Shown in pieces: positions 9,786 to 16,346 of a stretch of 64,000 nt of DNA. The DNA lies in contig JAYYZW010000014.1 of the NCBI GenBank assembly GCA_036339995.1, positions 9,407 to 73,406 of the forward strand, read 5' to 3'. Both the position numbers and the translations under genes were made by a program. Each line of letters starts with the position of its first letter. The stretch's first letter is position 1. The notes beneath the pieces are model-generated. The model had not been told where the DNA came from. It saw only the letters and a list, made by a program, of their open reading frames with translations, and did not search any database. The DNA comes from JAYYZW01 sp036339995. GTDB taxonomy: Bacteria > Pseudomonadota > Gammaproteobacteria > Ga0077536.

Positions 9786-10544
9786 TTAGTTTCGACGGGT
9801 GCCGAGTATTACCGCCCGTTTGAGCATCCTTGCGAAAACCGTACTGCCCGCCTCGATTAAGGCGGAAACGTCGTCGCGGCCCAGCTCGTTCGCTACGATT
9901 TGGTAAATTTCGAACCCGGTCCTCCCCCCATTCTCGATGATGAGTTCAAGAAGACGCGCCGATGCGCTGCTCAAATCCAGGAAACCATAGAGGTTGTCCA
10001 AATCGCGAAACACAGCGATCCGCGTCGCCGCGGGAGGTGGTTCAATTGACTGATACTCTGGACCAATGGTATGGACCGGAAATCGATAGGTCACGATCTT
10101 GAGGATGGGATTGGGTACCGGGATTCCCTTGATCAGGTCGCCGCTGCGATCGATCCCCGTCAGATCGACCTGCCGCTCGTCCGCGCCTATCAAGGTTTCA
10201 AGCCAATCGAAATGAGCGAGTTCGCCTAGGAAGGGCGGATCAGCCGGATCCTCACGCTCGCATTCGAGATACTCGAGAAACTCCAGCGGCAAATCGACGA
10301 AGGCCGACGCCCGTGACGCATGGAGAATAAGATAATCGCGCACCAGAGCGTTCCAGCGCTCGTCATCGAAGATCTCACGCACTCTCGGGAAGTTGTCCTT
10401 CATGAAACCTTCGACGTTCGCGAATATCGCGCGACGATAGATAGCCATGCGGCGATCCTCGTGACCTAGCGGAGGAGCCTCCTGGTCGGGATCGCGCAGG
10501 TATCGGGTAAACAAGCGCTGCAGGCGAATGAACTCCGGTTCCAT
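9786..10544 (-). CDS. hvfC: DUF2063 partner protein of a DUF692/MNIO enzyme (HvfC/BufC type)
   Basis: A 252-residue protein whose N-terminal part (about 5-100) is a DUF2063 domain: LQRLFTRYLRD, then YRRAIFANVEGFMKDNFP and a segment on final residence (FVDLPLEFLEYL). Proteins of this type pair with DUF692 enzymes, recruiting the precursor leader and holding it for oxidation, as MbnC does for MbnB. The C-terminal half (PNPILKIVTYRFPVH onward, with FLDLSSASARLLELI near the end) is winged-helix-like. It is normally adjacent to the DUF692 gene; here a 162-base inverted-repeat element fills the gap. ATG at 10544 is preferred to the GTG just before it. Confidence 0.85.
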   Translation of the reverse strand: MEPEFIRLQRLFTRYLRDPDQEAPPLGHEDRRMAIYRRAIFANVEGFMKDNFPRVREIFDDERWNALVRDYLILHASRASAFVDLPLEFLEYLECEREDPADPPFLGELAHFDWLETLIGADERQVDLTGIDRSGDLIKGIPVPNPILKIVTYRFPVHTIGPEYQSIEPPPAATRIAVFRDLDNLYGFLDLSSASARLLELIIENGGRTGFEIYQIVANELGRDDVSALIEAGSTVFARMLKRAVILGTRRN

Positions 10545-10560
10545 CACGAAAGGTCTCTCA

Positions 10561-10722
10561 GGGAACCTCTGAATAAGTCATGGTAGGTCCGATTTGTTCG
10601 TGCACCGTGCAGAACAAGGTACGAATCGCAGGCCATAGCGGGGACTATTGGCAAGCTTCGTAACGCAAGGCTCCACGATTTCATGGGCAAGGCAGATGTG
10701 CCATGACTTATTCAGAGGCCCT
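10561..10722. repeat. R1a: 162-bp MITE-like element between hvfB and hvfC
   Basis: The ends are inverted copies of CCTCTGAATAAGTCATGG (18 of 18 matching; left arm 10566-10583, right arm 10701-10718). The interior has no coding potential. The same end recurs at 13280 and 63967. The right end abuts the hvfB stop codon (TAA at 10725-10723), giving CTAA then the element; the left end lies 16 bases from the hvfC start. No transposase is present, so this looks like a non-autonomous element, possibly of an IS5-like family (inference from end style only). Confidence 0.8.
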
Positions 10723-11631
10723 TTAGGCAGCGGCGTCCCCGACACTTTGAGCGTATCGCGATTGCAATGCTTTGATTCTGGCCACTTCAGGCATCATCTC
10801 GCCGAGCGGTGGGATATTCTCGTCTCGCTCCAACAATGTCGGAAATACGCCAAACTCCTGGTACGCGAAATCCAATAAGGACCACACGGGATCGATGATG
10901 GGCTCGCCATGTGTATCGACGATGAGGTCCTCATCCTCATTGGTATGCCCGGCAATGTGCGCATAGGCGATGCGCTGCGCGGGAATCTTCGAGATGAAAG
11001 ACTTCGCGTCATAGCGATGATTCACGCTGTTGACGTAAACGTTGTTCACGTCGAACAGAAGCTGGCAGTCGGCCTCCTCGAGTACGGCCTTGATGAAGGT
11101 AATTTCATCTAATTCCGTCGACAAGGTCAGATAATACGACGCGTTTTCCACCGCGATCGTCCGCTCCAGCACATCCTGGACCTGCCGAATTCTCGCGGCG
11201 AGGTGGCGCACGGCTTCTTCCGTGAATGGAATTGGAAGAAGCTCGTATAGCTGACCACTCTCCGCGCAAAAAGTCAGGTGATCGCCGTAGATGAGAACCT
11301 TGTGACGGCCCAGGAATTTTTTTACGCGGGCGAGGTATTCGAGATCCAGGGGATCCGGACCGCCAAGATTGAGCAGTAATCCGTGGCAGGCGAGGGGCCG
11401 TTCACAGGTAATGCGCTCAAATGCCTCGCCGAGGCGGCCGCCTACACCGATCCAATTCTCGGGAGCGACTTCAAGGAATTCGATTTCGTCTGGGATGTGG
11501 TCCTGCAGCGGACCCATGTGGGTCCGCCGCAGACCAAGACCGGCGCCTGCTACGGCGAAATTCCGTTGCACCGGTTGAGTTTGGACAATAATGTCCGGGT
11601 CGTTTATTTCTTGAGGTGCTTCATCGAGCAC
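10723..11631 (-). CDS. hvfB: DUF692 multinuclear iron oxidative enzyme (MNIO; HvfB/BufB/MbnB type)
   Basis: About 302 residues from the GTG at 11631, or 282 from a GTG at 11571; the conserved domain begins at GAGLGLRRTHMGPL. TIM-barrel metal-ligand segments are visible in order: FLEVAPENWIG, CHGLLLNLGG, YGDHLTF, IAVENASYY, LLFDVNNVYVNSVNH, YAHIAGHT and LLERDENIP. Relatives such as MbnB and HvfB use two or three irons and oxygen to convert peptide cysteines into oxazolone/thioamide or related groups that bind copper. It overlaps the precursor gene or follows it directly, so the precursor is its likely substrate. Confidence 0.9.
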   Translation of the reverse strand: MLDEAPQEINDPDIIVQTQPVQRNFAVAGAGLGLRRTHMGPLQDHIPDEIEFLEVAPENWIGVGGRLGEAFERITCERPLACHGLLLNLGGPDPLDLEYLARVKKFLGRHKVLIYGDHLTFCAESGQLYELLPIPFTEEAVRHLAARIRQVQDVLERTIAVENASYYLTLSTELDEITFIKAVLEEADCQLLFDVNNVYVNSVNHRYDAKSFISKIPAQRIAYAHIAGHTNEDEDLIVDTHGEPIIDPVWSLLDFAYQEFGVFPTLLERDENIPPLGEMMPEVARIKALQSRYAQSVGDAAA

Positions 11632-11915
11632 ATATCACCGGCGAAGGTCCCGCAAACACCGGGATCTTTCATGCCTGTCGCGAGCTTCCCGCCAGCGTAT
11701 TTAGCCTTCTGGTCACCACCGTAAGTGAAACCGGTTTCGTCATTGATCATGACTTCGTTGCCCTGCATATCCATGGCTTCGCCGGCAACGGTGACGCCTT
11801 CACCGAATTCCACCATCTGGAAAGGGTTGTCGGCCGCGTTAGCGGACACCGCTAATGCCAGAATGACACTGGAACCAAGCGCAGCAGCAACAGGCTTCAG
11901 ATTGTTTTTCTTCAT
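11604..11915 (-). CDS. hvfA: HvfA-like secreted RiPP precursor with two core cysteines
   Basis: A 103-residue protein with a clear Sec signal peptide (MKK..., hydrophobic core at 10-24, cleavage after ANA at 27). The mature N-terminus ADNPFQMVEFGEGVTVAGE follows the HvfA pattern ADNPFxMxxLxxGYxVA. Where HvfA proteins carry repeated EGKCG units, this one has only Cys88 and Cys96 near a basic C-terminus (DPGVCGTFAGDMCSMKHLKK). The expected fate is leader recognition, cysteine modification by the DUF692 enzyme and export. SD sequence GGAGGAAGG (11922-11930) lies six bases before the ATG, which suggests strong translation. No DoxX-like fourth gene (HvfD) is present. Confidence 0.82.
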   Translation of the reverse strand: MKKNNLKPVAAALGSSVILALAVSANAADNPFQMVEFGEGVTVAGEAMDMQGNEVMINDETGFTYGGDQKAKYAGGKLATGMKDPGVCGTFAGDMCSMKHLKK

Positions 11916-11945
11916 GATTGACCTTCCTCCTCAGAGATTTTTAAC

Positions 11946-11955
11946 GTTGTACAAC
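11946..11955. promoter_or_regulatory. Perfect 10-bp palindrome in the hvfA leader
   Basis: GTTGTACAAC is a perfect palindrome about 30 bases upstream of the hvfA start, beside the Shine-Dalgarno. It could be an operator half-site or part of an RNA structure. I could not assign a regulator or firm -35/-10 boxes. Confidence 0.3.
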
Positions 11956-12095
11956 ACCCCCGGGGACCGGCCGCGACACGCCCACGCATCCATTCGAGCA
12001 GAGTCCGGCAGCTATCCGGCCGGGGCTAGGGATGTTAGCGACCGAGGTAATATAAGTCTAGGCAGGCGGGATCCCGACGGATGCGGTCGGTGAAC

Positions 12096-12130
12096 AAAAA
12101 AACCCCGCCGAGGCAAACCGCCGCGGGGTT
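12096..12130 (-). terminator. Strong intrinsic terminator on the minus strand upstream of hvfA
   Basis: On the minus strand the arms AACCCCGC (12130-12123) and GCGGGGTT (12108-12101) form an 8-bp stem followed by a run of at least seven T (to 12096). No minus-strand gene lies upstream that it could end; the hvfA start is 180 bases further on. It therefore ends a small unannotated RNA starting within about 12131-12240, or is a leader attenuator for the hvf operon. The rest of 11916-12239 shows no gene. Confidence 0.75.
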
Positions 12131-12239
12131 ACGCGAATTGGAGCGTAAACCTATCGCTACGCAGGCCAAGTTGGCGCCGGCAGGCTGAACCCCTTGGGAA
12201 ATTTTCGTAAACATCTTAAGCACCGGGCGCGAAATTCGA

Positions 12240-13277
12240 ATGCAATCTAACGCATTGATTACATTTATTTTATTGAGCTTTCCCGCGCTCGCTGGAGGTG
12301 CGGACACGGGCGTCGATGCCTTCCGCCGCGGGGACTTTGACGCGGCCCAGCGGTACTTCACGGCAAAGGCCGAGCGCGGCGACCGGATAGCGCAGAACAA
12401 TCTGGGCGTCATGTATCTGAAAGGGCGTGGCGTCGAGGTCGATTTCGTCAAGGCTAGAGCCTATTTCAAAGCCGCCGCCAACCAAGCGCTGGGGGGCGCG
12501 ATGTTCAATCTGGGCATCATGCATCTTCGGGGCTACGGCAGCAAAATCAATCTCCGCGAGGCGGTCACCTGGTTTCGCAAAAGTGCTGTGCGGGGCGATC
12601 GCGAAGCGCAATTCTTCCTCGGGTTGATGTATTTCAAAGGCCAAGGGACCCTGCCCGACCCTGAGAAGGCGCGTCAGTGGTTTCAGAAATCCTCTGAGGC
12701 AGGCTTAGCGGCGGCACAGTTCAATCTCGCCATGATTATTCTAAAGGCAGGCGATGGCGCCGCCAACGAGGAAGAGGCGCTGCGATGGCTTGATGCGGCA
12801 GCCGAGCAGGGTCACGAACAAGCCAAGCTGCATATCGCCAAGGTGCATCTCGCACACGTGGACGACCCTGATAGAGCGGCTCGCGCCGCAATCGTCTTGC
12901 ACGAACTTGCCGACGTCGGCGAACCCGAAGCGCAGATGCAATACGGCTTGATGCATACCTTCGGGTACGGCGTACCGCTCGATCACGAAGAAGGCCGGTT
13001 CTGGTTGCGGCAATCGGCCCTTCAGGGACTGACGGCAGCCCAAATCAACCTCGGGGCGATCTATGCCGACGGTCTGGGCACGGATCCTGACCTCGTCAAA
13101 GCCTATGCCTGGCTGACCCTCGGCGCGGAAAACAATCGAGCGGCGAACCAGGCTTTGGAGCAAGTCTCTCAACGGATCGAGCGGGCAGACCGTGAGCTAG
13201 CCGAAGCCATGATCACCGAACTGAGGCGCAAGACATCGAAGGACCCCATTCCGAAGGCCGGCGAAACCGCGCACTGA
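12240..13277 (+). CDS. Secreted Sel1-repeat (TPR-like) protein
   Basis: A 345-residue protein with an N-terminal signal peptide (hydrophobic residues 5-20, ALAGGA) and about eight Sel1-like repeats of roughly 36 residues. Examples are AQNNLGVMYLKGRGVEVDFVKA, AMFNLGIMHLRGYG and AAQINLGAIYADGLG (each shown in part). Such repeats form alpha-solenoids that mediate protein-protein contacts in the periplasm; no enzymatic motif is visible. No strong Shine-Dalgarno precedes the ATG. An R1 repeat end begins two bases after the stop codon. Confidence 0.88.
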   Translation: MQSNALITFILLSFPALAGGADTGVDAFRRGDFDAAQRYFTAKAERGDRIAQNNLGVMYLKGRGVEVDFVKARAYFKAAANQALGGAMFNLGIMHLRGYGSKINLREAVTWFRKSAVRGDREAQFFLGLMYFKGQGTLPDPEKARQWFQKSSEAGLAAAQFNLAMIILKAGDGAANEEEALRWLDAAAEQGHEQAKLHIAKVHLAHVDDPDRAARAAIVLHELADVGEPEAQMQYGLMHTFGYGVPLDHEEGRFWLRQSALQGLTAAQINLGAIYADGLGTDPDLVKAYAWLTLGAENNRAANQALEQVSQRIERADRELAEAMITELRRKTSKDPIPKAGETAH

Positions 13278-13279
13278 TG

Positions 13280-13303
13280 AACCTCTGAATAAGTCATGGT
13301 GCG
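13280..13303. repeat. R1b: repeat end directly after the Sel1 gene stop
   Basis: AACCTCTGAATAAGTCATGG followed by TGCG matches the R1a end and is shared with the copy at 63967. A degenerate opposite end may be present at 13580-13593 (ATTCA, three extra bases, GAGGTTC), which would make a roughly 310-base element enclosing the R2a repeat. The remainder of 13278-13649 contains only repeat DNA and no gene. Confidence 0.65.
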
Positions 13304-13404
13304 AGTAGAATCGATGCGGGCCGGGAAAGAAACGAGGTCTGGTACAGATTGCTTCGTACTTCGTTCGATTGCCACTGGCGATCTTTCCTTTAAAAATGCA
13401 GGCC

Positions 13405-13564
13405 AGTGTGCCGCCCCGTGAAACAATTTCGTAAGTCGCGCAGGATTTTTCGTTCCTGGGAAGGCGCGAGGACGCCGCGTAGCGGCCTCTACGCAAGGAC
13501 GAGCAACACCGCCAGGGACGAAAAAGACCAGCGAATTACGAAATTTTTCGCGTGACGGCGCACT
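13405..13564. repeat. R2a: 160-bp inverted-repeat (MITE-like) element
   Basis: The outer ends AGTGTGCCGCC and GGCGCACT are imperfect inverted copies, the inner arms AATTTCGTAA (13425-13434) and TTACGAAATT (13536-13545) are perfect, and a further pair TTTTTCGTTCCTGG / CCAGGGACGAAAAA lies inside. The core AAGGCGCGAGGACGCC...GACGAGCAAC recurs in the copy at 16203. The whole element should fold as one long hairpin. Confidence 0.75.
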
Positions 13565-13649
13565 AAGCACCGGCGGCCGATTCATGTGAGGTTCAGATCG
13601 AAGCGCGAGAATGCACCGGTATTAATGCGCAATTAAATCGGTAGACGAT

Positions 13650-13934
13650 ATGTTCACGATTAAATACCTAGCCCGAGTTTGTCGCCGGCCGGCCAGGGCT
13701 CTCGCATTGCTTGCCGCCTTGAATCTGTGGCAACCAGGCTTGATGTCCGCGGAAAATGGAACCACGCCTGCCACATCACCGACGGAGCAATCGCAAAGTA
13801 CGAACGAATCGAAAGCCCAAGACACCAAGTGCTTTCATGGTTGCCTCAGGTGGGGCAAGTTTTGCAATGTCGATCCGCGCGGAGTCTACAAGTGCCGCCG
13901 GCGTTGCGAGAAATTCGGCGAAATTTGCGAGTGA
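13650..13934 (+). CDS. Small secreted protein with duplicated CX3CX6C motif
   Basis: A 94-residue protein I do not recognise. Residues 1-34 look like a signal peptide (basic start, hydrophobic LALLAALNLW). Residues 35-60 form a Thr/Ser/Gln-rich linker. The C-terminal 34 residues hold six cysteines in two equal units: C61-x3-C65-x6-C72 and C82-x3-C86-x6-C93, each with an aromatic-Gly pair before the last Cys (RWGKFC, KFGEIC). This suggests an internal duplication forming disulfides or a metal site outside the cytoplasm. Its TGA overlaps the GTG of the next gene (GTGA), so translation is probably coupled. Confidence 0.7.
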   Translation: MFTIKYLARVCRRPARALALLAALNLWQPGLMSAENGTTPATSPTEQSQSTNESKAQDTKCFHGCLRWGKFCNVDPRGVYKCRRRCEKFGEICE

Positions 13935-14617
13935 AGTCCACGGCGTTTCCCCGCCCGAATTGGAACGCCGTCGACGTTGCCGTTCTCGACATGGACGGCA
14001 CGCTTCTCGATCTGCATTTCGACCATCAAGTATGGAATGTGCTGTTGCCTAAGCGATACGGTGAATTGCATTGCATTGATGAACTCGAGGCTCGTGAACG
14101 GATCAACTGTTTCCTCGATGAACACCGCGGCACGCTGAACTGGTATTGTCTCGACTTCTGGAGCGAAACCCTCAAAATCGAGATGCGCGCGCTTGAGGCC
14201 GAACTTGATTACCTGATCAGCCTGAGACCTGGCGCCCGCGGATTCCTCGAATGGCTGAAGGGGCTCGGATTGCGACTGGTCCTGGCAACCAATGCACATC
14301 CAACAAGCCTGGAGCGCAAGCTTAAAATCACCGGCATCGGCAGGTATTTCGACGGTGTCGTCAGCGCCCATACCGTGGGCGCGGCGAAAGAAAGTTCCGA
14401 ATTCTGGATCGAATTCGAACGGCGATACGAGGTCGCGTGTGATCGGACCGTGCTGATCGATGACAATCACGCCGTGTTGCAAACGGCAAGCGACCATGGC
14501 ATCGCACACGTCTACGGTATCTCGCAACCCGACAGCCGGCGTACGCCGGTGGAGGAAACGGTGTTTCCCTGTGTCCGGTCTTTTTCCGATCTAGCTGGAC
14601 AAATTCTGGCGGACTAG
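13931..14617 (+). CDS. yrfG: HAD-family GMP/IMP nucleotidase (YrfG-like)
   Basis: A 228-residue HAD hydrolase. Motif I is DMDGTLLDLHFD (about 17-28), with HFD and the following VWNVLLPKRYGE typical of YrfG; motif II is ATNAHP and motif IV is LIDDN. YrfG dephosphorylates purine monophosphates in the cytoplasm. Longer upstream starts exist in this frame but would overlap the preceding secreted-protein gene almost entirely; GTG at 13931, overlapping its stop by four bases, gives the usual family length and N-terminus. Confidence 0.88.
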   Translation: MKSTAFPRPNWNAVDVAVLDMDGTLLDLHFDHQVWNVLLPKRYGELHCIDELEARERINCFLDEHRGTLNWYCLDFWSETLKIEMRALEAELDYLISLRPGARGFLEWLKGLGLRLVLATNAHPTSLERKLKITGIGRYFDGVVSAHTVGAAKESSEFWIEFERRYEVACDRTVLIDDNHAVLQTASDHGIAHVYGISQPDSRRTPVEETVFPCVRSFSDLAGQILAD

Positions 14618-15027
14618 CTCGCATGTTGCACGAGTTGGCGAGATGGCCGCTGTCGACTCCTGTCTTCGCGGCATAAGTGCATCCCTGCACAAAATCACGC
14701 CGGCCTGGTGCGTTATGCGCGTGCTCGCGACCGCAATCATAGCCGTTGCTCTGGTGGAAGGAGCATGTGCGCGCATAACGTGCCAAGCCAAGTGAGGGCT
14801 CGCCAAGCGGTAACCTGGTAACGAATCGAACTGCTTCATTAAACATTAAAATCCCTGTTGGACAACAAGTCGGGCTAGATTGCTAGCGTACTCGTGCAAT
14901 ATGCGGGCTCGGGGACCATTGATCCCCCTCGAATCAGGCGGTCATCGAGGGCCGCTTTGTCGCTTGGCAATCGCGTCTCGAAACGCTACCCCGCTTATTG
15001 CATGAAGGCGGGCGGATTCACGCGGCA
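14618..15027. other. Intergenic region, no supported gene
   Basis: These 410 bases lie between the convergent yrfG and trmB genes. A 26-codon frame at 14715-14795 with a hydrophobic start is the only suggestive item and is too short to call. A weak CCCTCGA/TCGAGGG inverted repeat with a 12-base loop lies near 14930-14960. No tRNA or repeat seen elsewhere in the window occurs here. Confidence 0.4.
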
Positions 15028-15744
15028 TCAACCGGTCACTTTGGCGATCGCAATTTCATAGACTCGACGTTGATCGCGAAGCGCGCGATGCTCGAACCGC
15101 GTGATTACACGGTAGCGGGGACGCGGCGCCCAGTGGCCCGCACCCGCTAGATTGAGCCACGCGGGTGACCGGTCGATCGTTTCGAGTATCGATTCGGCAT
15201 AACCGACGTTGTCGCTGGCAAAATGGACCTGCCCCGAGCGATTGAGCCGATCCGCGAGGAGATCGAGAAAGGCACCCTGGACGAGACGGCGTTTGTGATG
15301 ACGCTTTTTCGGCCACGGATCAGGAAAAAAGAGGTAAACGCGATCGAGAGACGCAGGCGTTAATGCATAAAGGAGATCGACCGCGTCACTCTCGACGAGC
15401 TTGACGTTGTGCAGGCGCCTCAATCGCAGGCCAAGCAAAGTGTGCCCCAATCCAGGTCGATGAACTTCGCAACCCAGGTAGTTATTGCCCGGCGCTGCTT
15501 GGGCCATTGCGAGCAGATTCTCACCGTTGCCCGTGCCGATCTCGAGGTGAATGGGCCCTCTTCTGGAATAAATACGGTCAAGACCAGGTGTCAGATCTTG
15601 CAGTCCCACGCCGTAACTCGGCCACAGCTCGCGCAGTGCCTGAGCCTGCCCACGTGTCGTGCGGCCTTCGCGAATGACGAAACTACGAATCGTCCGCGCT
15701 CGCCGCGGTATTGCGGCGGGACGCCTGGTTGAGGTCGCGCTCAG
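15028..15744 (-). CDS. trmB: tRNA (guanine-N7)-methyltransferase, non-standard start codon
   Basis: The Rossmann SAM site (HLEIGTGNGENL), FFPDPWPKKRHHKRR and the C-terminal RYRVITRFEHRA identify TrmB, which makes m7G46 in tRNA. The first ATG/GTG/TTG in frame is a GTG at 15609, inside the domain, but conserved N-terminal coding continues upstream (IRSFVIREGRTTRGQ, LRELWPSYGVG). From 15609 back to an in-frame stop at 15822-15820 there is no ATG, GTG or TTG. CTG at 15744 overlaps the upstream TGA as CTGA and gives 238 residues, close to the E. coli length of 239; ATA (15711) or ATT (15690) are alternatives. It lies downstream of thiS/thiG, as in Pseudomonas. Confidence 0.85.
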   Translation of the reverse strand: MSATSTRRPAAIPRRARTIRSFVIREGRTTRGQAQALRELWPSYGVGLQDLTPGLDRIYSRRGPIHLEIGTGNGENLLAMAQAAPGNNYLGCEVHRPGLGHTLLGLRLRRLHNVKLVESDAVDLLYALTPASLDRVYLFFPDPWPKKRHHKRRLVQGAFLDLLADRLNRSGQVHFASDNVGYAESILETIDRSPAWLNLAGAGHWAPRPRYRVITRFEHRALRDQRRVYEIAIAKVTG

Positions 15745-16133
15745 GAGAAGAAAGTACCGTCGATGGGAGAAGACGCCGAGGCGTACGGTCGTTTCGGCAT
15801 GCGCCCGGCGGGAAAGGCTTCACGACCGGCTTCGATAGCTTTTCGCATTGCGAACGACATCAATACCAGATGCTTTGCTTCGGCAATCGCGGTATTCATC
15901 AACACCGCATCACAACTGATTTCCATGGCGACGCTTGCGTCCGACGCGGTACCGGCATCGGCGATGAGATGGCTGGCATGCACGTTGCGAGGAACGATAT
16001 CGCCGTTTATTTCAACCGCATACCGCGCCGAAACGCCCATTTTCTCCATCAGATTGTCGATGGAGTAGCGCCGTGGAAGGCGCATCGATTCACCGTTTAA
16101 TATGACCGTCTGGCTCTCGGTGGGGGAACCCAT
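15741..16133 (-). pseudogene. thiS-thiG deletion chimera (ThiS N-terminus joined to ThiG C-terminus)
   Basis: The single 130-codon frame starts as ThiS (VILNGESMRLP, YAVEINGDIVPR, about residues 10-49) and then switches to the C-terminus of ThiG thiazole synthase (ADAGTASDASVAMEISCDAV, MNTAIAEAKHLVLM, AGRMPKRPYASASSPIDG). ThiS's C-terminal Gly-Gly, needed for thiocarboxylation, and about 170 N-terminal residues of ThiG, including its Schiff-base lysine region, are missing. An in-frame deletion between adjacent thiS and thiG explains this. The frame is still open and trmB follows with an overlap, so the remnant may be kept for trmB translation. Confidence 0.8.
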
Positions 16134-16139
16134 CTCAAA
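16126..16139. repeat. R3c: short copy of the R3 end at the thiS start
   Basis: GAACCCATCTCAAA is identical to the first 14 bases of the longer repeats at 21317 and 25218, and here it spans the start codon of the thiS-thiG chimera (ATG at 16133 on the minus strand). Fourteen bases is short enough that chance cannot be ruled out. Confidence 0.4.
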
Positions 16140-16202
16140 GTATCGCGTGATTCATCGTGACGGTGCCGGCAGGCATTGCAAAATCTCGTAGCCCGTCTCG
16201 TC

Positions 16203-16346
16203 AATAGGTTTCATGAGTCGCGCAGGATTTTTATCCTGGCAAGGCGCGAGGACGCCCAGTAGCGGGCTTTACACACCGACGAGCAACGTCGCCAGGGGCA
16301 AAAAGGGCCAGCGAATTCTCGAACCTATTTACGGGACAGCACACTA
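16203..16346. repeat. R2b: inverted-repeat element at the end of the MBL-fold gene
   Basis: Arms AATAGGTT (16203-16210) and AACCTATT (16322-16329) enclose a core that aligns with R2a: GAGTCGCGCAGGATTTTT, AAGGCGCGAGGACGCC, GACGAGCAAC, then GCCAG and AAAAAG. The right end CAGCACACTAG matches the R2a/R3b right ends, and its CTA supplies the TAG stop codon of the neighbouring minus-strand gene (16346-16344). Confidence 0.75.

Noticed and set aside
13679..13930. Longer N-terminal extension of the YrfG-like protein
   Set aside because: It would overlap the small Cys-rich gene in another frame, and its residues are not like YrfG; the GTG at 13931 gives the family N-terminus.
14715..14795. 26-codon frame with a hydrophobic start (possible tiny secreted peptide)
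   Set aside because: Too short, no ribosome binding site and no second line of evidence.
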